Positions 1-10,915 of a stretch of 64,000 nucleotides of DNA are shown here, in pieces; the stretch's first letter is position 1; each line of letters opens with the position of its first letter. The notes under the pieces were generated by a model. The model was not told the origin of the DNA. It worked only from the letters and a program-made list of their open reading frames with translations, and did no database searches. The stretch spans positions 1 through 64,000 of the forward strand of contig JASAND010023092.1 in NCBI GenBank assembly GCA_030248195.1. Reading direction: 5' to 3'. The stretch is from Trissonchulus latispiculum. Its lineage: Eukaryota; Nematoda; Enoplea; Enoplida; Ironidae. A program made the translations under genes and the position numbers.

Positions 1-820
1 AGTTACGTATTGCTAAGAAAATTGCCCAAAAAATGGGTTTTACGACTAAAATTTAAAAAAATTTTCCAAGCGTTTGCGGGAATTTTTCTCCTTAAACTCA
101 CCAATTTTTGCTTAAAAATGCCCGAAAAACGTGTTTTAGCTAAAAAGTTGCTGTTTTTTGTTAAAAAATGGCAAACATCGCTTAAAAATAACTTTCAAAA
201 GTACCCCTAAAACTCGCTCTCACAAGGAGTACCCAAATTTGCTTCCACAAGGGTCAGTGAAATTTGACCTCCCGTTCAGGTATGGACATGTCCCATCCTT
301 TTAACTCGTTCATGTAAAGTATCGAGTTAAATTTAACTAGTTTATACTTTATACTTAGCTTAACTAATTCCTGAAAAAGCCCTTAGATATTCTATTATAT
401 ATAATAGGTTATACTTAGGAGGAAGCTACAGATCAACTTGGCACTAAGCCAGAATGAAAGCTCTTAAAAAAACTCATTGAACTCTCGCACAGATGCAAAG
501 ACCTCTCTTCTAATATCCAATTGAAGCTCAAAATTAGGTTTGTGTTAACTGAAAAGTGAAACCAAATTAGGGGCTCCAGAACTTCTCTTTTCAGCTTATA
601 TATCTTTTTGAACGGAAAAGGACATTGACTTGACTGCCCTCTCTGAGGATCTCTTCTGAAGCTTAGCTTTCACTTCTTATCTACGTATTGAATTTCTGAC
701 TGTCCGCGTTAGCACAAAACTGACAATAACTGTCTTGGAAGATAATTAGTCTAATGATGAATAATCAGAGTACATGACAAAAGTTAGCTAGGCTGAAAAT
801 CTTTTTAAAGATTTAGGGAT
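1..820. other. AT-rich non-coding stretch
   Basis: No exon or recognisable element was found. Positions 1-200 are runs of T and A. The stretch around 215-300 resembles, in inverted orientation, the stretch around 13840-13895 inside the large TRMT11 intron (shared words include ACCCTTGTGG and GAAATTTGACC-like strings), so it is probably part of a dispersed repeat whose ends I could not define. Confidence 0.4.
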
Positions 821-904
821 CTAAGGTAGCATAACAGTGCATAGAAATGTAATAGGAATGCGTACAGAAAGATGACTGAGTTTTGTTGCACTAAATGACT
901 GAAA

Positions 905-980
905 AAATGTGGGATTTGATCCGATCACCTTGCGTTTGCCATGCGAGAGGTTTGCCAGTTGAGCTACGCTGGCACAGTCG
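905..980 (-). repeat. tRNA-like sequence, probably a SINE head or pseudo-tRNA
   Basis: The minus strand reads GCCAGCG-TAGCTCAACTGG, which matches a pol III A box, followed about 40 nt later by GGATCAAATCCC, close to a B box and T arm. The anticodon arm has a mismatch and an oversized loop, and no acceptor-stem partner for GCCAGCG is seen at the 3' end. It is therefore more likely a tRNA-derived repeat than a working tRNA. A second T-arm-like string (GGGATCGATTCCC) lies on the plus strand at about 1127-1140. Confidence 0.4.
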
Positions 981-1254
981 CATAATAAGGCGAATTCGAG
1001 CTCAAATATCCTGTTGTTATTCTGAAACGGATGGGAGGGTACATCATAATCGGAATTTTTGAGTGAGCAGCTGCACTGAAGCACAGCGGGGAGCAAAACG
1101 GTTCAAAACGAAGGAAAGCATGGGATCGATTCCCGGCTGGTGCTTAGGTTTTTTGTTGTTTCAGGCGCTGTTCTGAGCTGATGGGATTTGGAAAATCCTA
1201 TGAAGATCTCTATACTGATCTGAAATCTCGTACGGATCAGTTTAAGGTACGTCC

Positions 1255-1425
1255 TACTTATTGTTTAAAGGTAAAGGTTACCACCTGGAGAAGTCTCCTA
1301 CCCCCTGTCAAGGTCTAGGGATCCGGTGCTCATCCCCGGATACACAGCCGTACGGCCAGCGAGTGTCACTTCGAATGATGACTACAACCGTGAAGGAGGG
1401 GCCAGCTACTCAAGTACTTGTCATA
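1255..1425. repeat. Dispersed repeat, inverted copy at 8690-8850
   Basis: The segment carrying the words CCGGTGCTCATCCCCGGATA and GGAGGGGCCAGCTACTC matches, in reverse complement, the segment at about 8690-8850 (TATCCGGGGATGAGCACTGG, GGAGCTGGCCCCTCCTCC). The two copies flank the phosphatase-like gene. No terminal inverted repeat or coding capacity was recognised. A tRNA-like T arm just upstream (about 1127-1140) suggests this may be the body of a SINE. Confidence 0.5.
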
Positions 1426-1514
1426 CAATGGTACAATGCGTATTAACATGGTTTCGTTTTCGTTCGATCTTCGAACCTGACAGACAGTGGTGAACTTGGC
1501 AAAACATTTTGCGA

Positions 1515-3096
1515 CAGGGTTTTTTTGGTCGCGGACAAGTGTGCATTTTTTGTGCATTTTTAAAAAATAGTGTGCATTTTGGAAAAAATGTGTGCATTTT
1601 TAAAAAATTGCTTATTTTGAACTATAACGTACATTTTTGGCCGTAAATTTGTACAAGTAATAAAAATGCTCCTCTGGAGCATGAAAAAGTAATATGGGTG
1701 ATGGTGTGAGGCTGCGAAATCAAGAGAGGACTAGTCTTTAAAATGCTTAATATGGGGCTAGGTTAAAAAATAAAAGAGGACTAGGTTGTGAGCGAATTAA
1801 TATGGGCACAGCTTCGCCGAACAACCCATATTCGCGGGATTTCACGTTTCGTCTTAGCTTAGAGCTATCAATGTCAGTCAATAAAAAATTTAAGCAGTTG
1901 AATACTCATCGAATATAGTTGTTGCATGTACTGTGTTAGACTAGCTGCTAGGAAAATATACGTAAATTATCATCATTTTGTTGTGTTGAACTACCGCAGG
2001 CTCTACTACTAGGAGAGGTCTAAGGATATGGTGCTAAAGCTATTGGTCCAAGTCAGGAGGAAATAGAAGATCGTGGGAGAGTCCTAAATTATTCTTGAAT
2101 ATAAATTTTCCGTATAAATGGATACGAAAAATGCGCTGGTTAGTATGAAGCACTTATCGAAGAAAACGTTTGCTAAAATAAAAGTTCGAATAAAGCTCGA
2201 GCACATACCGTAGCTGTAGGTTATTTATGAACTATAAACGAAATGTATCGTGGATATGCATAATAATTTACATTTACAAACCGCGAATATGGGTTGTTCG
2301 GCGAAGCTGTGCCCATATTAATTCGCTCACAACCTAGTCCTCTTTTATTTTTTAACCTAGCCCCATATTAAGCATTTTAAAGACTAGTCCTCTCTTGATT
2401 TTGCAACCTCACCATCACCCATATTACTTTTTCATGCTCCAGAGGAGCATTTTTATTTCTTGTATATATATAATTCAAGAATTTCAAAGTAACGATAAAA
2501 TTCCGAGCTGAAATTGCGGATTGATGTAATTAAGCCGCGCTAATATCTATATAAAGAAGAAATTTGATTGAAACTCGATGCCGGGGGGTCTGGGGGGCGG
2601 AGTCCCCCAGAAGCTGAGAATTTTTTGGAATTTTGGACACGGAAGAAATTTTTATGAACAATTTCTTACCGTTTTATCTGATTAATAAACGGAAATGAGA
2701 GAGCTAGCATTGTACGCGACGAACCTTACCGAACCGAACTTCATTTTTGACGATGAAGGAACGCACAGTACAATATAATATAGATGTATAAATACTTAAG
2801 CAAAAATATTTCAATAATTAATTAGTGGCTTTAGTGAAGAAGAATAAAACAAAGTAAGGTCGTTGCGGCCATGCCATGACCGAAATATAGTAAGGGAAGC
2901 GGGGGTCTGGGGGCGGCAGCCCCCAGCTAAAAGCTAGAGCTTTTTTAATATTTTAAGCACTTTGGAAATTTTTTAGAGCATTTTGTGGTTAGCGGAAGCA
3001 AAATTTGACTGTGCATTTATGTGTGCATTTTTAAATTTGAGTGTGCATTTTGGAAAAAAGTGTGCATATGCACAATAATATGCACAAAAAACCCTG
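1515..3096. mobile_element. Non-autonomous hAT-like DNA transposon with perfect 8-bp TSD
   Basis: The element starts CAGGGTTTTTT and ends AAAAAACCCTG, a perfect 11-bp terminal inverted repeat. It is flanked on both sides by the identical octamer TTTTGCGA (1507-1514 and 3097-3104), the 8-bp duplication typical of hAT elements. Near both ends there are several GTGTGCATTTT words, possible subterminal transposase-binding repeats, and there are two G-rich tracts (about 2580-2615 and 2895-2925). No transposase reading frame exists, so it would depend on a transposase supplied elsewhere. A foldback element (1654-2462) is nested inside it. Confidence 0.88.
1654..2462. mobile_element. Foldback element, ATGCTCC family, copy 1
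   Basis: Two nearly perfect inverted arms, 1654-1837 and 2281-2462, flank about 440 bp of unrelated AT-rich DNA. The termini are CAAGTAATAAAAATGCTCC and GGAGCATTTTTATTTCTTG, flanked by TA on both sides. Just inside each end the string ATGCTCC-tct-GGAGCAT can form a hairpin by itself. The arm is modular: ATATGGG blocks alternate with GAGGACTAG(G/T) blocks every 45-55 bp. There is no open reading frame. Related copies lie at 56749-57558 and 57606-58311. It is nested in the hAT-like element 1515-3096 and is therefore younger than it. Confidence 0.88.
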
Positions 3097-3295
3097 TTTT
3101 GCGATCTTTTCGCGACTGCTTTTCGCAAATATTAGCACTCTAATGCGGCAAGCCTAGATCAGAACATTCTGCCCTGAAATGTTTGCACTGTTTCTAGCGA
3201 AATAGATTTGCGAAGAGCCCCTGAAATTCTGCGAAGTTCACCAGTTTCTGCTAAGTTCGTGTCGTAGGCGGCAAGTAAACTTTCTTCACCACGAT

Positions 3296-3440
3296 TGTGA
3301 TGGATACCGGATATATCCGAATAATTTCTATATTAGGATAATATATATCCGATTTCAGAAAAATATCCGTACATGTATCCTTTTACATTTCAGACAAAGA
3401 AAACCGGATACCCTGCCTGATATCCGTTAACACAAACTAG
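3296..3440. repeat. Degenerate fragment of the ATATCCGG hAT-like family
   Basis: Repeated words such as ATATCCG, GGATAT and ATATCCGTTAAC, plus the segment TTACATTTCAGACAA, are shared with the elements at 7160-7546 and about 38590-39099. The ends are eroded and no target duplication was found. Confidence 0.5.
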
Positions 3441-3936
3441 GAGGAACAAATTATCCCGGGAAGCTAGCTCACCCTTCAGGTTCCACTCGGAACCGATTTC
3501 TGGAAGAGGGGGGAGTCGAAAAATGCTGGAAATATGGTTTCTATGATTTGTTACAACAGTAAAACAATTTCTAGCTTTAGTGCTGAGCTAGAATCGAAAA
3601 ATTGTTTAAGCATTTAAACAGCTAATCAACTACTGCCATTTTAAACAGCCGACAAAAACAGAAAAGTTTTTGAAATTTTATACCCTTCCGAATCAAAATT
3701 CTGGTTTTTCGGGACAGTTTCGGAATCTTGGAGGGGTGAAAACCCAAATCACTGGGGGGGGCTTCATCCTTTTACTTTTACAATTTACTTCATCCAATAT
3801 ATCCTACAGCAATCTGGGTCAGTGAATCAGTACAACAGTTTACTTTACGTATATAAATGTAAACATTAATATATATATATATTAGGTCGAGAGAGAGAGA
3901 AGTGTCACAAATTTACGTATATACGTATTTACAACT
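3440..3936. other. Non-coding stretch, no recognised feature
   Basis: AT-rich DNA between the eroded ATATCCGG fragment and the 3' side of the phosphatase-like gene. It holds a short (TA)n run near 3870-3882 followed by (GA)n. No exon or element ends were seen. Confidence 0.4.
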
Positions 3937-4045
3937 TGGCTGACCAGGTTTAGCTACAAATTATAATTTTTGGCGTCATTGGATAGCCATTATTATTTAT
4001 TATTACATTATTGTCGTTAAACATTTAATTTAATTTGTAGTTGTA
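3937..4045. repeat. Half copy of a foldback repeat beside the phosphatase-like gene
   Basis: The sequence from GCTGACCAGGTTTAGCTAC through ACAAATTATAATTTTTGGCG and AATTTGTAGTTGTAAG matches one arm of the foldback at 44314-44714. It ends about 25 bp from the stop codon of the minus-strand phosphatase-like gene and contains, on the minus strand, an AATAAA (about 3996-4001) that could act as that gene's poly(A) signal. Confidence 0.6.
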
Positions 4046-4069
4046 AGTAAGTCACAAATTTGCATCGTC

Positions 4070-7000
4070 TCATATGGCAACACTGTGCCGCTGGCTGCGT
4101 CGTTTTCGATACAGGTTGCTGGTGGACGCTGATTTGGCGGCCGCCCCATTGGCGCCTCCGTTGATGGTTTCACTCAGGTTTCGCATGTAGGGATTGGTGG
4201 AGGCAGCCACATAGTAGGAGGCCCCGCGCACCGTCTGCACGAGGGTGCTCGACTCATCGCAGTGCGGTTTAAGGCGAGCCAGTCGCCAGCAAACCACCAC
4301 GGCCACGGTAGCACCTAGCAGTAGACCTGCAATTACATGAGCAAACATAATTAGCCTGTCTGGGGTGAGGGCTAGTAAAATTTTAGCGAAATTTTGTCAA
4401 TTTTTTTTCTCAATTGGTGGACGAAAAGTTTGCAATTTTCGGAAGCTAAAATTGGATTGAGTGGTAGTGGTAATTCCAAAGCCTCAGTTTTCAAGCATAT
4501 TTGAGCAGAAGCAATAACACTGTTTGAGAGTGTTTTCTGGGAATTCTAGCAAATTCTGAAATTTTGGGTAAGTTTCAAAAATTCTGATCTGAATTTTGGT
4601 TGGTCCCCCCATCCTAGTTTTCGACAGTAGGGGCGATCCAAGTGCGTGTGGTTTCTCGATTAAGCATATGAGAAAGAGTGGTTAGTACATACCAGATAGA
4701 TTATGCAGTTAAATTTTTCTTACAAAGTGTAAAAAATGTGTTAAAAAGTGTAAAAAATGTGTAAAAAATGTTTCGATGCCAAATTCATTTCGGCTGTACC
4801 ACAGTATTAGTAATGATTGATGTTATATTCAACTGTCAGAAAGGATGAGTTTAAGCATTTATTGCATGCCACATCCACTCAGGCGGTTTTTTGATAATTG
4901 ACCAAGAATTTTGTTAATTGCTTGCAATCCTCCAGAAACTATTCATGTTTTCTTTTTGCATTGGTGACGACAGATTTAGCAAAAGAATAATGTATATATA
5001 TAGAAAGTGTCATTTACATTATTTGCATTGGTGAGATCAGAAAATCAAGAGCATTTTCAAATTATTTATTTTCAGAATTTTCAAAAATTTCAATTTTAGT
5101 TTCAAAATTTTTAAATAACGGGAATGCTCGGTTTAAAAAATCTGTCAGAGTATTGTCTGGTGTTAGATTTCAGAAATTATTTTGGCTGTGAAATTTTTAA
5201 TTCTGAAATACTTTTCCATTATGGCGTAGAATTAAGACATTAGGACATTTCGTTAAATTTTATTGACTGAGATATTCACTTAAAGAACCCGTCTTGCAGG
5301 ATTTCTAAATTTTTATGAAAGGAAACAATCCTCTGAGTAGGCTATCAGACACGAGATTCAATTGCAACTGAGTTACAGTCGGCAACTCATTAATCCAAAA
5401 TGAATTCCCACAAAATCCTCAACAGGGTCCAACCACGTCTTTACTTTTAATATAATTTCTTTACTTGTTGAAATAAAATACTTTTAATGGGATTTTCACG
5501 TATTGAAACAAAACCTGTCTGCAATGTGTACTATACTTGAAACACTAATTTTCGCAATCGGCGGTATATGTAGCTGTGAAAAGTGTAAAAATTGTGTAGT
5601 GTAAAAAATTCTGAAAAGTAGTGTTAAAAATGTTGAAAATATGCAAAACACTTAGTGTTAGAAATTGTAAAAAGGTGGTGTTAAAAAGATTAAAAAACCA
5701 GTAAAAAAGTCAGAAATTTTGCTACTGTTAATAACTGTAAAATGTTTTTTAACATTTTTACTTTTTTTACAATTTACAACCCTTAGTCATATTAATTAGT
5801 TAAATTAAGTTTTACCCACAATCACATCCTCCATGTGGTGTCGATTGTCTGCCAGGCCGGCCGCAGCACAGTAGAGTGCCGCACTGAGCACAGCCATCTG
5901 GTAGCTGAGCCGCAGTAGGTTAGTCTCAAGCTGGGTGGCTCTCAGCTCCGCATAGAGTGCCACAAATGCGGCTGAATAGGCGGCCGCTGCGGCATCACCG
6001 GACGGGAAGGATGTCATGCCCTGAAAGGATTGGAAATTGGAATTGCGAAAACCTAATTTGCATAATTTACCTTAGAGCCCAGAGTATACAGAGTAGAGTA
6101 CATAATAGATAAGAGTGTGACAGGCTTCAAACAGTTTGCTGTCTTCTTGTGGAAACAATGCGTATGAAAACGGCAGCTTCTTCTACCATAATCGAGCATT
6201 TTGTGAATAATAATGTTTCGCTCACTAAACCCTGGTGAATGTCTTGGTAAACACAATTGTAGTAGTCGTAGACTTGGAGCAAACGTAGAGCGATTGAGCG
6301 TACACAATTGTGCAGTGAATATTAACTCTGCACTGTGGCTGTCCCCAAGCTGATAGCAGACATTGGTTGTTGCAAGCGAATTTGACTGAATTAAGAAGCA
6401 GACATTTTTTGGTTTCTCTTTCTTGCTTACTTTGCTGCCCATATAATGGAAACCTCAACCATGTACCACACTCAAATATTATTAATTTACCCTTAATTAT
6501 TAGGAGTAAGTATATAATTAATATCAATTAACCATTATTATCTCTTCTGTTTCGGCTGTACAATCCTCCCAGATCAGTCGGTGACTGTCACTAAACTGAA
6601 TTCTATTATCGGAAAGTTGTTGTTGCCTGCTCAGCAGGTTTGTCATATTGGGTTGGCAGAGTGCCAAAAAATTGGGTCTCAATCGACCTGAAATAAAACA
6701 AATATATATATATTTAAACATAGATAAATATGTATAAAGAAAATTGAAAATGGACACAATTTTTTGGTAAATTTCATGAATTTAAATTTTAAAAGGGACC
6801 GCCGCCAGAAGTTTATTTTCACTGAGAACAATTGCCAAATTTATGGTTACTTTTGGGTTTCGTATACTGGCAGCTGTAGGAATTTGTAAAGTGTAAAATT
6901 TATTTGTTGTTGTCCGGATGGCAGCTCCCTTTAAAATGTGTCACTACACTACACAGTTTGAGTTCGAATTTAAGCTTAAGCTTTGTTCGATTGCGCCTGG

Positions 7001-8280
7001 TAGTTCTCGGTTAACCGAAGATTGTGGGATCGATTCCCACCTCTGGCCCGAATTTTTCGGGTCTGTGGTGCTGTAGTGACAACTTTCTTTCTTTCGTCAA
7101 TTATCTTGTATATTCTACCGGTTGAATAGTTAATTTGGTTTTTATTAATTGTTAATTAGTAGTGATGGGCACCGGATATTTTTTCATATCCGAGTATCCG
7201 CCTGTTTTGCGTTAACGGATATCCGGATATCCGGTTATCCGCTTATTCCAAACTTAACTTCAAGAAAAATTTTCGATGTTGCAGTTAAATTTTCAATTTT
7301 TCTGTCAATTTTTCGGCAGGCTGTGAATAACCAAGCCGCAACCTTCGTTTCAAAAATATTTTCAGGGGAATTATTAAAAAATATTTTACAATTTTTTAAA
7401 TTTTTGTCAAAAATTTGCAAATTTTTCATTGTTTTGACTGAAATGTACACGGATATATATCCGGATATCCGGATATTTTTCTCAAATCGGATATTATCCG
7501 GATATAAAAATTATCCGGATATCCGGATATCCAGTGCCCATCACTATTAATTAGTATATATAAAGTTTTTGCGCAAGGTGCGGTTTTTGACAGGTCTTGT
7601 GCCAGGGTTTTGTAATCCACATTTAAGTTTAACATTTAATTGACTATGTTCTTTACCTGAACTCTGTTTCAATATGGTTGTCTGCAGTGCCGTAATTCCG
7701 GCTCCGGCCACGTAGGAGCCAATTCCGATATAAATTCGCTGACTGTAGCTTCCGAATTTGCATCCTAAAATTAGGCATTTCATTTAGTCGAAATTCATAG
7801 TGTAGAATTGCGTGACTGAATTTAGAACTAATCTGAATGGCTAATTCCTACCATAGGTCTTAGCATAAAGTTTTTTGTTCTAGGTGTATAATAATTATTT
7901 TATGCAGCTTAATTTATACCCGATTTAATTATGTGAACTTTTTGCTGTAAAATTGAAAGATTATTTATCAAAAAGATTCAAAGGCACTTACCGCCTACCG
8001 TAATCGTATCGCTGGCTTTGTGCGGTTGCAGGCGCCTGTTTAGCTCTTCCAGCAGGAATACTGTAGCTACAGTAACCAGGGCACCACAAATGTACAGGGC
8101 ATATTTATTGACTGAAGATTGCCTATAGGGTTTGCCGATTGATCTGTCGGCAAGATCAAAGCAGTCTGTGCTGGGCTGAATACCGTACTTAATGCCCACT
8201 ACCGTAATCCATAGCAGGACTGTAAGCACAAAGTCTTGGACCAGTCGAAATAGTTGGTTTTGGACAAAGGTCAGTGTCTT
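4070..8280 (-). CDS. Phospholipid phosphatase-like (PAP2 superfamily) membrane protein, five exons, 5' end missing
   Basis: Exons in transcript order are 7992-8280, 7657-7764, 6533-6687, 5816-6020 and 4070-4326. All junctions are GT-AG and the phases agree. The protein has the layout of lipid phosphate phosphatases: an N-terminal membrane segment (VLTVLLWITVVGIKYG), a second one (YALYICGALVTVATVFLL), motif C1 KQSSGRLRPNF, motif C2 SFPSGD, motif C3 ending HHMEDVIVG, a last hydrophobic segment and a basic, serine-rich tail. Active enzymes dephosphorylate lipid phosphates such as phosphatidate on the outer face of the plasma membrane. Here the C2 histidine (PSGH) is Asp, and the C3 arginine falls on Gly, so activity is doubtful. 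The frame upstream of 8280 reaches a stop without a Met, so at least one 5' exon is missing. The introns carry MITEs. Confidence 0.87.
4327..5815 (-). other. Last intron of the phosphatase-like gene
   Basis: AT-rich, about 1.5 kb. It holds loose repeats of GTGTAAAAAATGTG-type words (about 4728-4770 and 5578-5720) but no recognisable element ends. Confidence 0.6.
6087..6180. repeat. Fragment of the CAAGAGTACATAA MITE family
   Basis: The string GAGTACATAATAGATAAGAG followed by TGTGACAGG is the conserved end of the small MITE family seen complete at 36533-36701 and 39932-40278. The rest is eroded. It lies in an intron of the phosphatase-like gene. Confidence 0.5.
6939..7081. mobile_element. Small MITE-like unit carrying a tRNA-like T arm
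   Basis: Imperfect terminal inverted repeats (TGTCACTACACTACACAG and CTGTGGTGCTGTAGTGACA) enclose about 105 bp. The inside contains GTGGGATCGATTCCCAC, a T-stem-loop with a B-box match, preceded by the palindrome TCGGTTAACCGA. No 5' half of a tRNA with a matching acceptor stem was found. Confidence 0.45.
7160..7546. mobile_element. hAT-like MITE of the ATATCCGG family, perfect 8-bp TSD
   Basis: The ends are TAGTGATGGGCACCGGATAT and ATATCCAGTGCCCATCACTA, flanked by the identical octamer TTAATTAG (7152-7159 and 7547-7554). About 90 bp at each end is built of repeated ATATCCGG words, which are themselves palindromic. No transposase is present. It sits in an intron of the phosphatase-like gene. 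Other members: 19590-19948, 38590-39099 and a fragment at 3296-3440. Confidence 0.88.
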
Positions 8281-8283
8281 CTG

Positions 8284-10915
8284 ACTGATTGGTCAGTTTT
8301 GACCTTTGACCCCCGCCTGGCTACTTGCGTCACGTGACTGTGGACGTTGTGGTGGGCGGACGGGCTCTACTACTGAAATGGAAAAAGTTTTAGTTTGCAG
8401 TGAGGAGAGGAAGGGTTGTTGAAATTTAACGTTTAAAGTTGAAGTCTACCGAGTAGTTAGAACATGTTTAGTTTAGTCTATTTTACACTGCAAGAACCTT
8501 ATCTTAGAATATATAACCTCATTAGCTCTTTCGATCGACGCTTGTCATACTCTTATGTATTATGTACTTGTTAAGATATAAGACTTATATGTATACTCTG
8601 AAGAAGGTAAGAAAGTTGACAGAGATGGCTGCTGTGGGTTAGTTCAGTTTACTGTATGGGAAGGAAAGTAACAGGAGACTGTGGGGCAGCTGCCTTGAGG
8701 AGCTGGCCCCTCCTCCACGGTCTGTAGTCATCATTCGAGGTGACCCAAGGGTTGTGCTGTATCCGGGGATGAGCACTGGTCCCCTAGACCCTGACAATGG
8801 TAGGAGAATTCCCCGGGTGTTACCTTTACCTGTTTTACCTTACTTGGAAGAAAAACAAGATATTTAACGGTTAAGGGTTTCAATTCTTATATTATGGCAG
8901 AAGTTATCTCTGGAGGTAAAAATCTTCAACTTTCAAGCCCTCGCATTCAACAATGCTTGAAAAAGACTGGTTAGATGTTTTTTTTAATCTAGAACGTATT
9001 TTTTTGCATTTCAAAAACTATTTACAATTCGTTTTTATGGCCAAATAAATGCTATTGCCTTAGATTCGGCCGTTTTACTTACACAATGTGCGCACTGTGC
9101 AGCTTGAGTCACTCTACTGAAATAGAAGTGCAAAAAAGTAGCACTTATACCTGTTTTCTTTTATTTCAAAATGCTAGGAAAAACTTTTTTTGAAATTCTC
9201 AATGGTTTACATTATCCAATAAAATTAGTTCCAGTATTTCAAGCTTTCAGAACGGGGAGAAACCAGCAACCTTTTTTTGGCATTTGCATAACAAAAGTTT
9301 GCACAAAATCTAAGCAAAAACTTTACAATATCTGTTTTTATCTTTCCGTATAATGTCTCTCATGCAATATTAAAGCCTGCATTTCTGGTTGTATAATAGG
9401 CTCAGCCGAAGTATATCAAATAACCTCCACCCGGTAGCGCTACCTCTGAATGCCACATGGAGTGCTGCTAGCAGAATAGAAGAGCTACTTGTGCCTTCTT
9501 CACCCCTGCCTTTGAATTGAAGATTGAACCCGGCCTAAATACAGTAAACAATCGACCTTCGTCCACTATTCTAGTCCGCTGAAAATCGATGCAGACACAT
9601 TTCAACATGCTAAATACACTGCTTGTGTTTTCGAGCTTCAACATGTAACCACAGAGCAACTATCTCAATTGGGAACAGGGGCGTTAGATAAATTGCATTA
9701 CACTCGGGTTCTTAGGAGTGGGGTCTCCGCTTTGACTTGCAGCATGGGGGAAGTTTTAGCAGTAGTTTTCAACGAAAAAATGCATTCACTGCACTTAAAC
9801 TGTTGCTGATGCATTACTCTTGCCGTTAACTTTTAGAACTAGGATTGCCTTTTTAAATTGGAGATACTACACGGAACTTAAAATAAAAATTTTCGAGACT
9901 AGACCAGGTACCCAACATGGGGCCAAAACTTACAGGAATAGTCAACTATTTTACCAACGTTTTCTGTATATATAATCAGCTTGCAAAGTTTTAACTCTTC
10001 TAGACAGGGACAAAAAAATAGCTGCCTTGCCTAGACAAAACTGCTACAACTTCAAGCTGTGCTAATACCAGCATGTGGTCGCAAAAAACACACAGGTTGA
10101 TTGAAAAGTTAGATTTTGTTTCGTTAAAAATATCAGTTTTTAATTCAAAAATTACTACAAAATTGCTCTTTTGTAACGAAATGGCTGCATAATAATTTTG
10201 GCCGCAAAAAACTATATAGATTCCTAACTTCTGCACTTTGCTGCATTACATATACGTAACCTGCGTGTTACAACTTTTTGCCAACTCTAAATTAATGACA
10301 ATTGAACGCGCAGTGTCAACGGCAGTTTGTTAGAAACTCTGTTTTTTGCCAAACTAAGACACGTTGATGACAAACATGTTTAGTGTAAAAAACATTTACG
10401 GGGTGAAGTTTCGTTTTTATCTCACCGACAAAAAGTGCCATAATATGTCTTAATTTGCGTGCACTAAATTGCTTAAAATAGATAATTAAACCATTTTTTC
10501 CACGAAAATTGCAGTTGTTTGCGGGCAAGAATTGTGCTATTCCTTTTGTTGAACTAAGTTTGAGAAATAATGCTAAATTTGCTGATTTTTCCTGTTGGTG
10601 TCTGGAATTTGAAAGGACAATAAAAACTGAAAATGAAAACTTTGAAAAAAGAAATTTAAACTTTTATTCTTATAAAGGAAGGGTTACCCCGCTTTGAAAA
10701 TGACTGGCAGCTTCGCCCATTGGCTCTCTCCTGTTTCGGACTAAGGCTTTGCCTCGGTGACTGCAGGGCCAGGCGTTTTCATTATTTCTCTATGATTATT
10801 GCCTTGTATACTTCGTGGATCTGCCTGCCAGCCCGCGTTTTACTTAATTTTCTTGTTTCATTTGTATAAGTGCAAGTAATGTTGTGTGTGATTTTGTGTG
10901 TATGTTATGTTTCAG
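8284..10915. other. Interval between the phosphatase-like gene and TRMT11, 5' exons of both not identified
   Basis: The two genes point away from each other, so their first exons and promoters should lie in this interval or beyond. I searched for peptides expected at the TRMT11 N terminus and found none. Contents recognised: an acceptor-like CCATTTCAG on the minus strand at about 8377, an inverted copy of the 1255-1425 repeat (8690-8850), a CAAGAG-family MITE end (about 8545-8575), and a stretch at 9560-9660 resembling the interior of that MITE (ACTGCTTGTGTTTTCGAGCT). Confidence 0.5.

Noticed and set aside
7005..7056. Possible tRNA gene on the plus strand
   Set aside because: Only a T arm and B box are present; no D arm or acceptor partner could be paired, so it was treated as part of a small MITE-like repeat.
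10690..10870. Candidate upstream TRMT11 exon (frame containing DWQLRPLALSCFG)
   Set aside because: It does not resemble the expected N-terminal region, and no phase-0 donor joins it to the exon at 10916.
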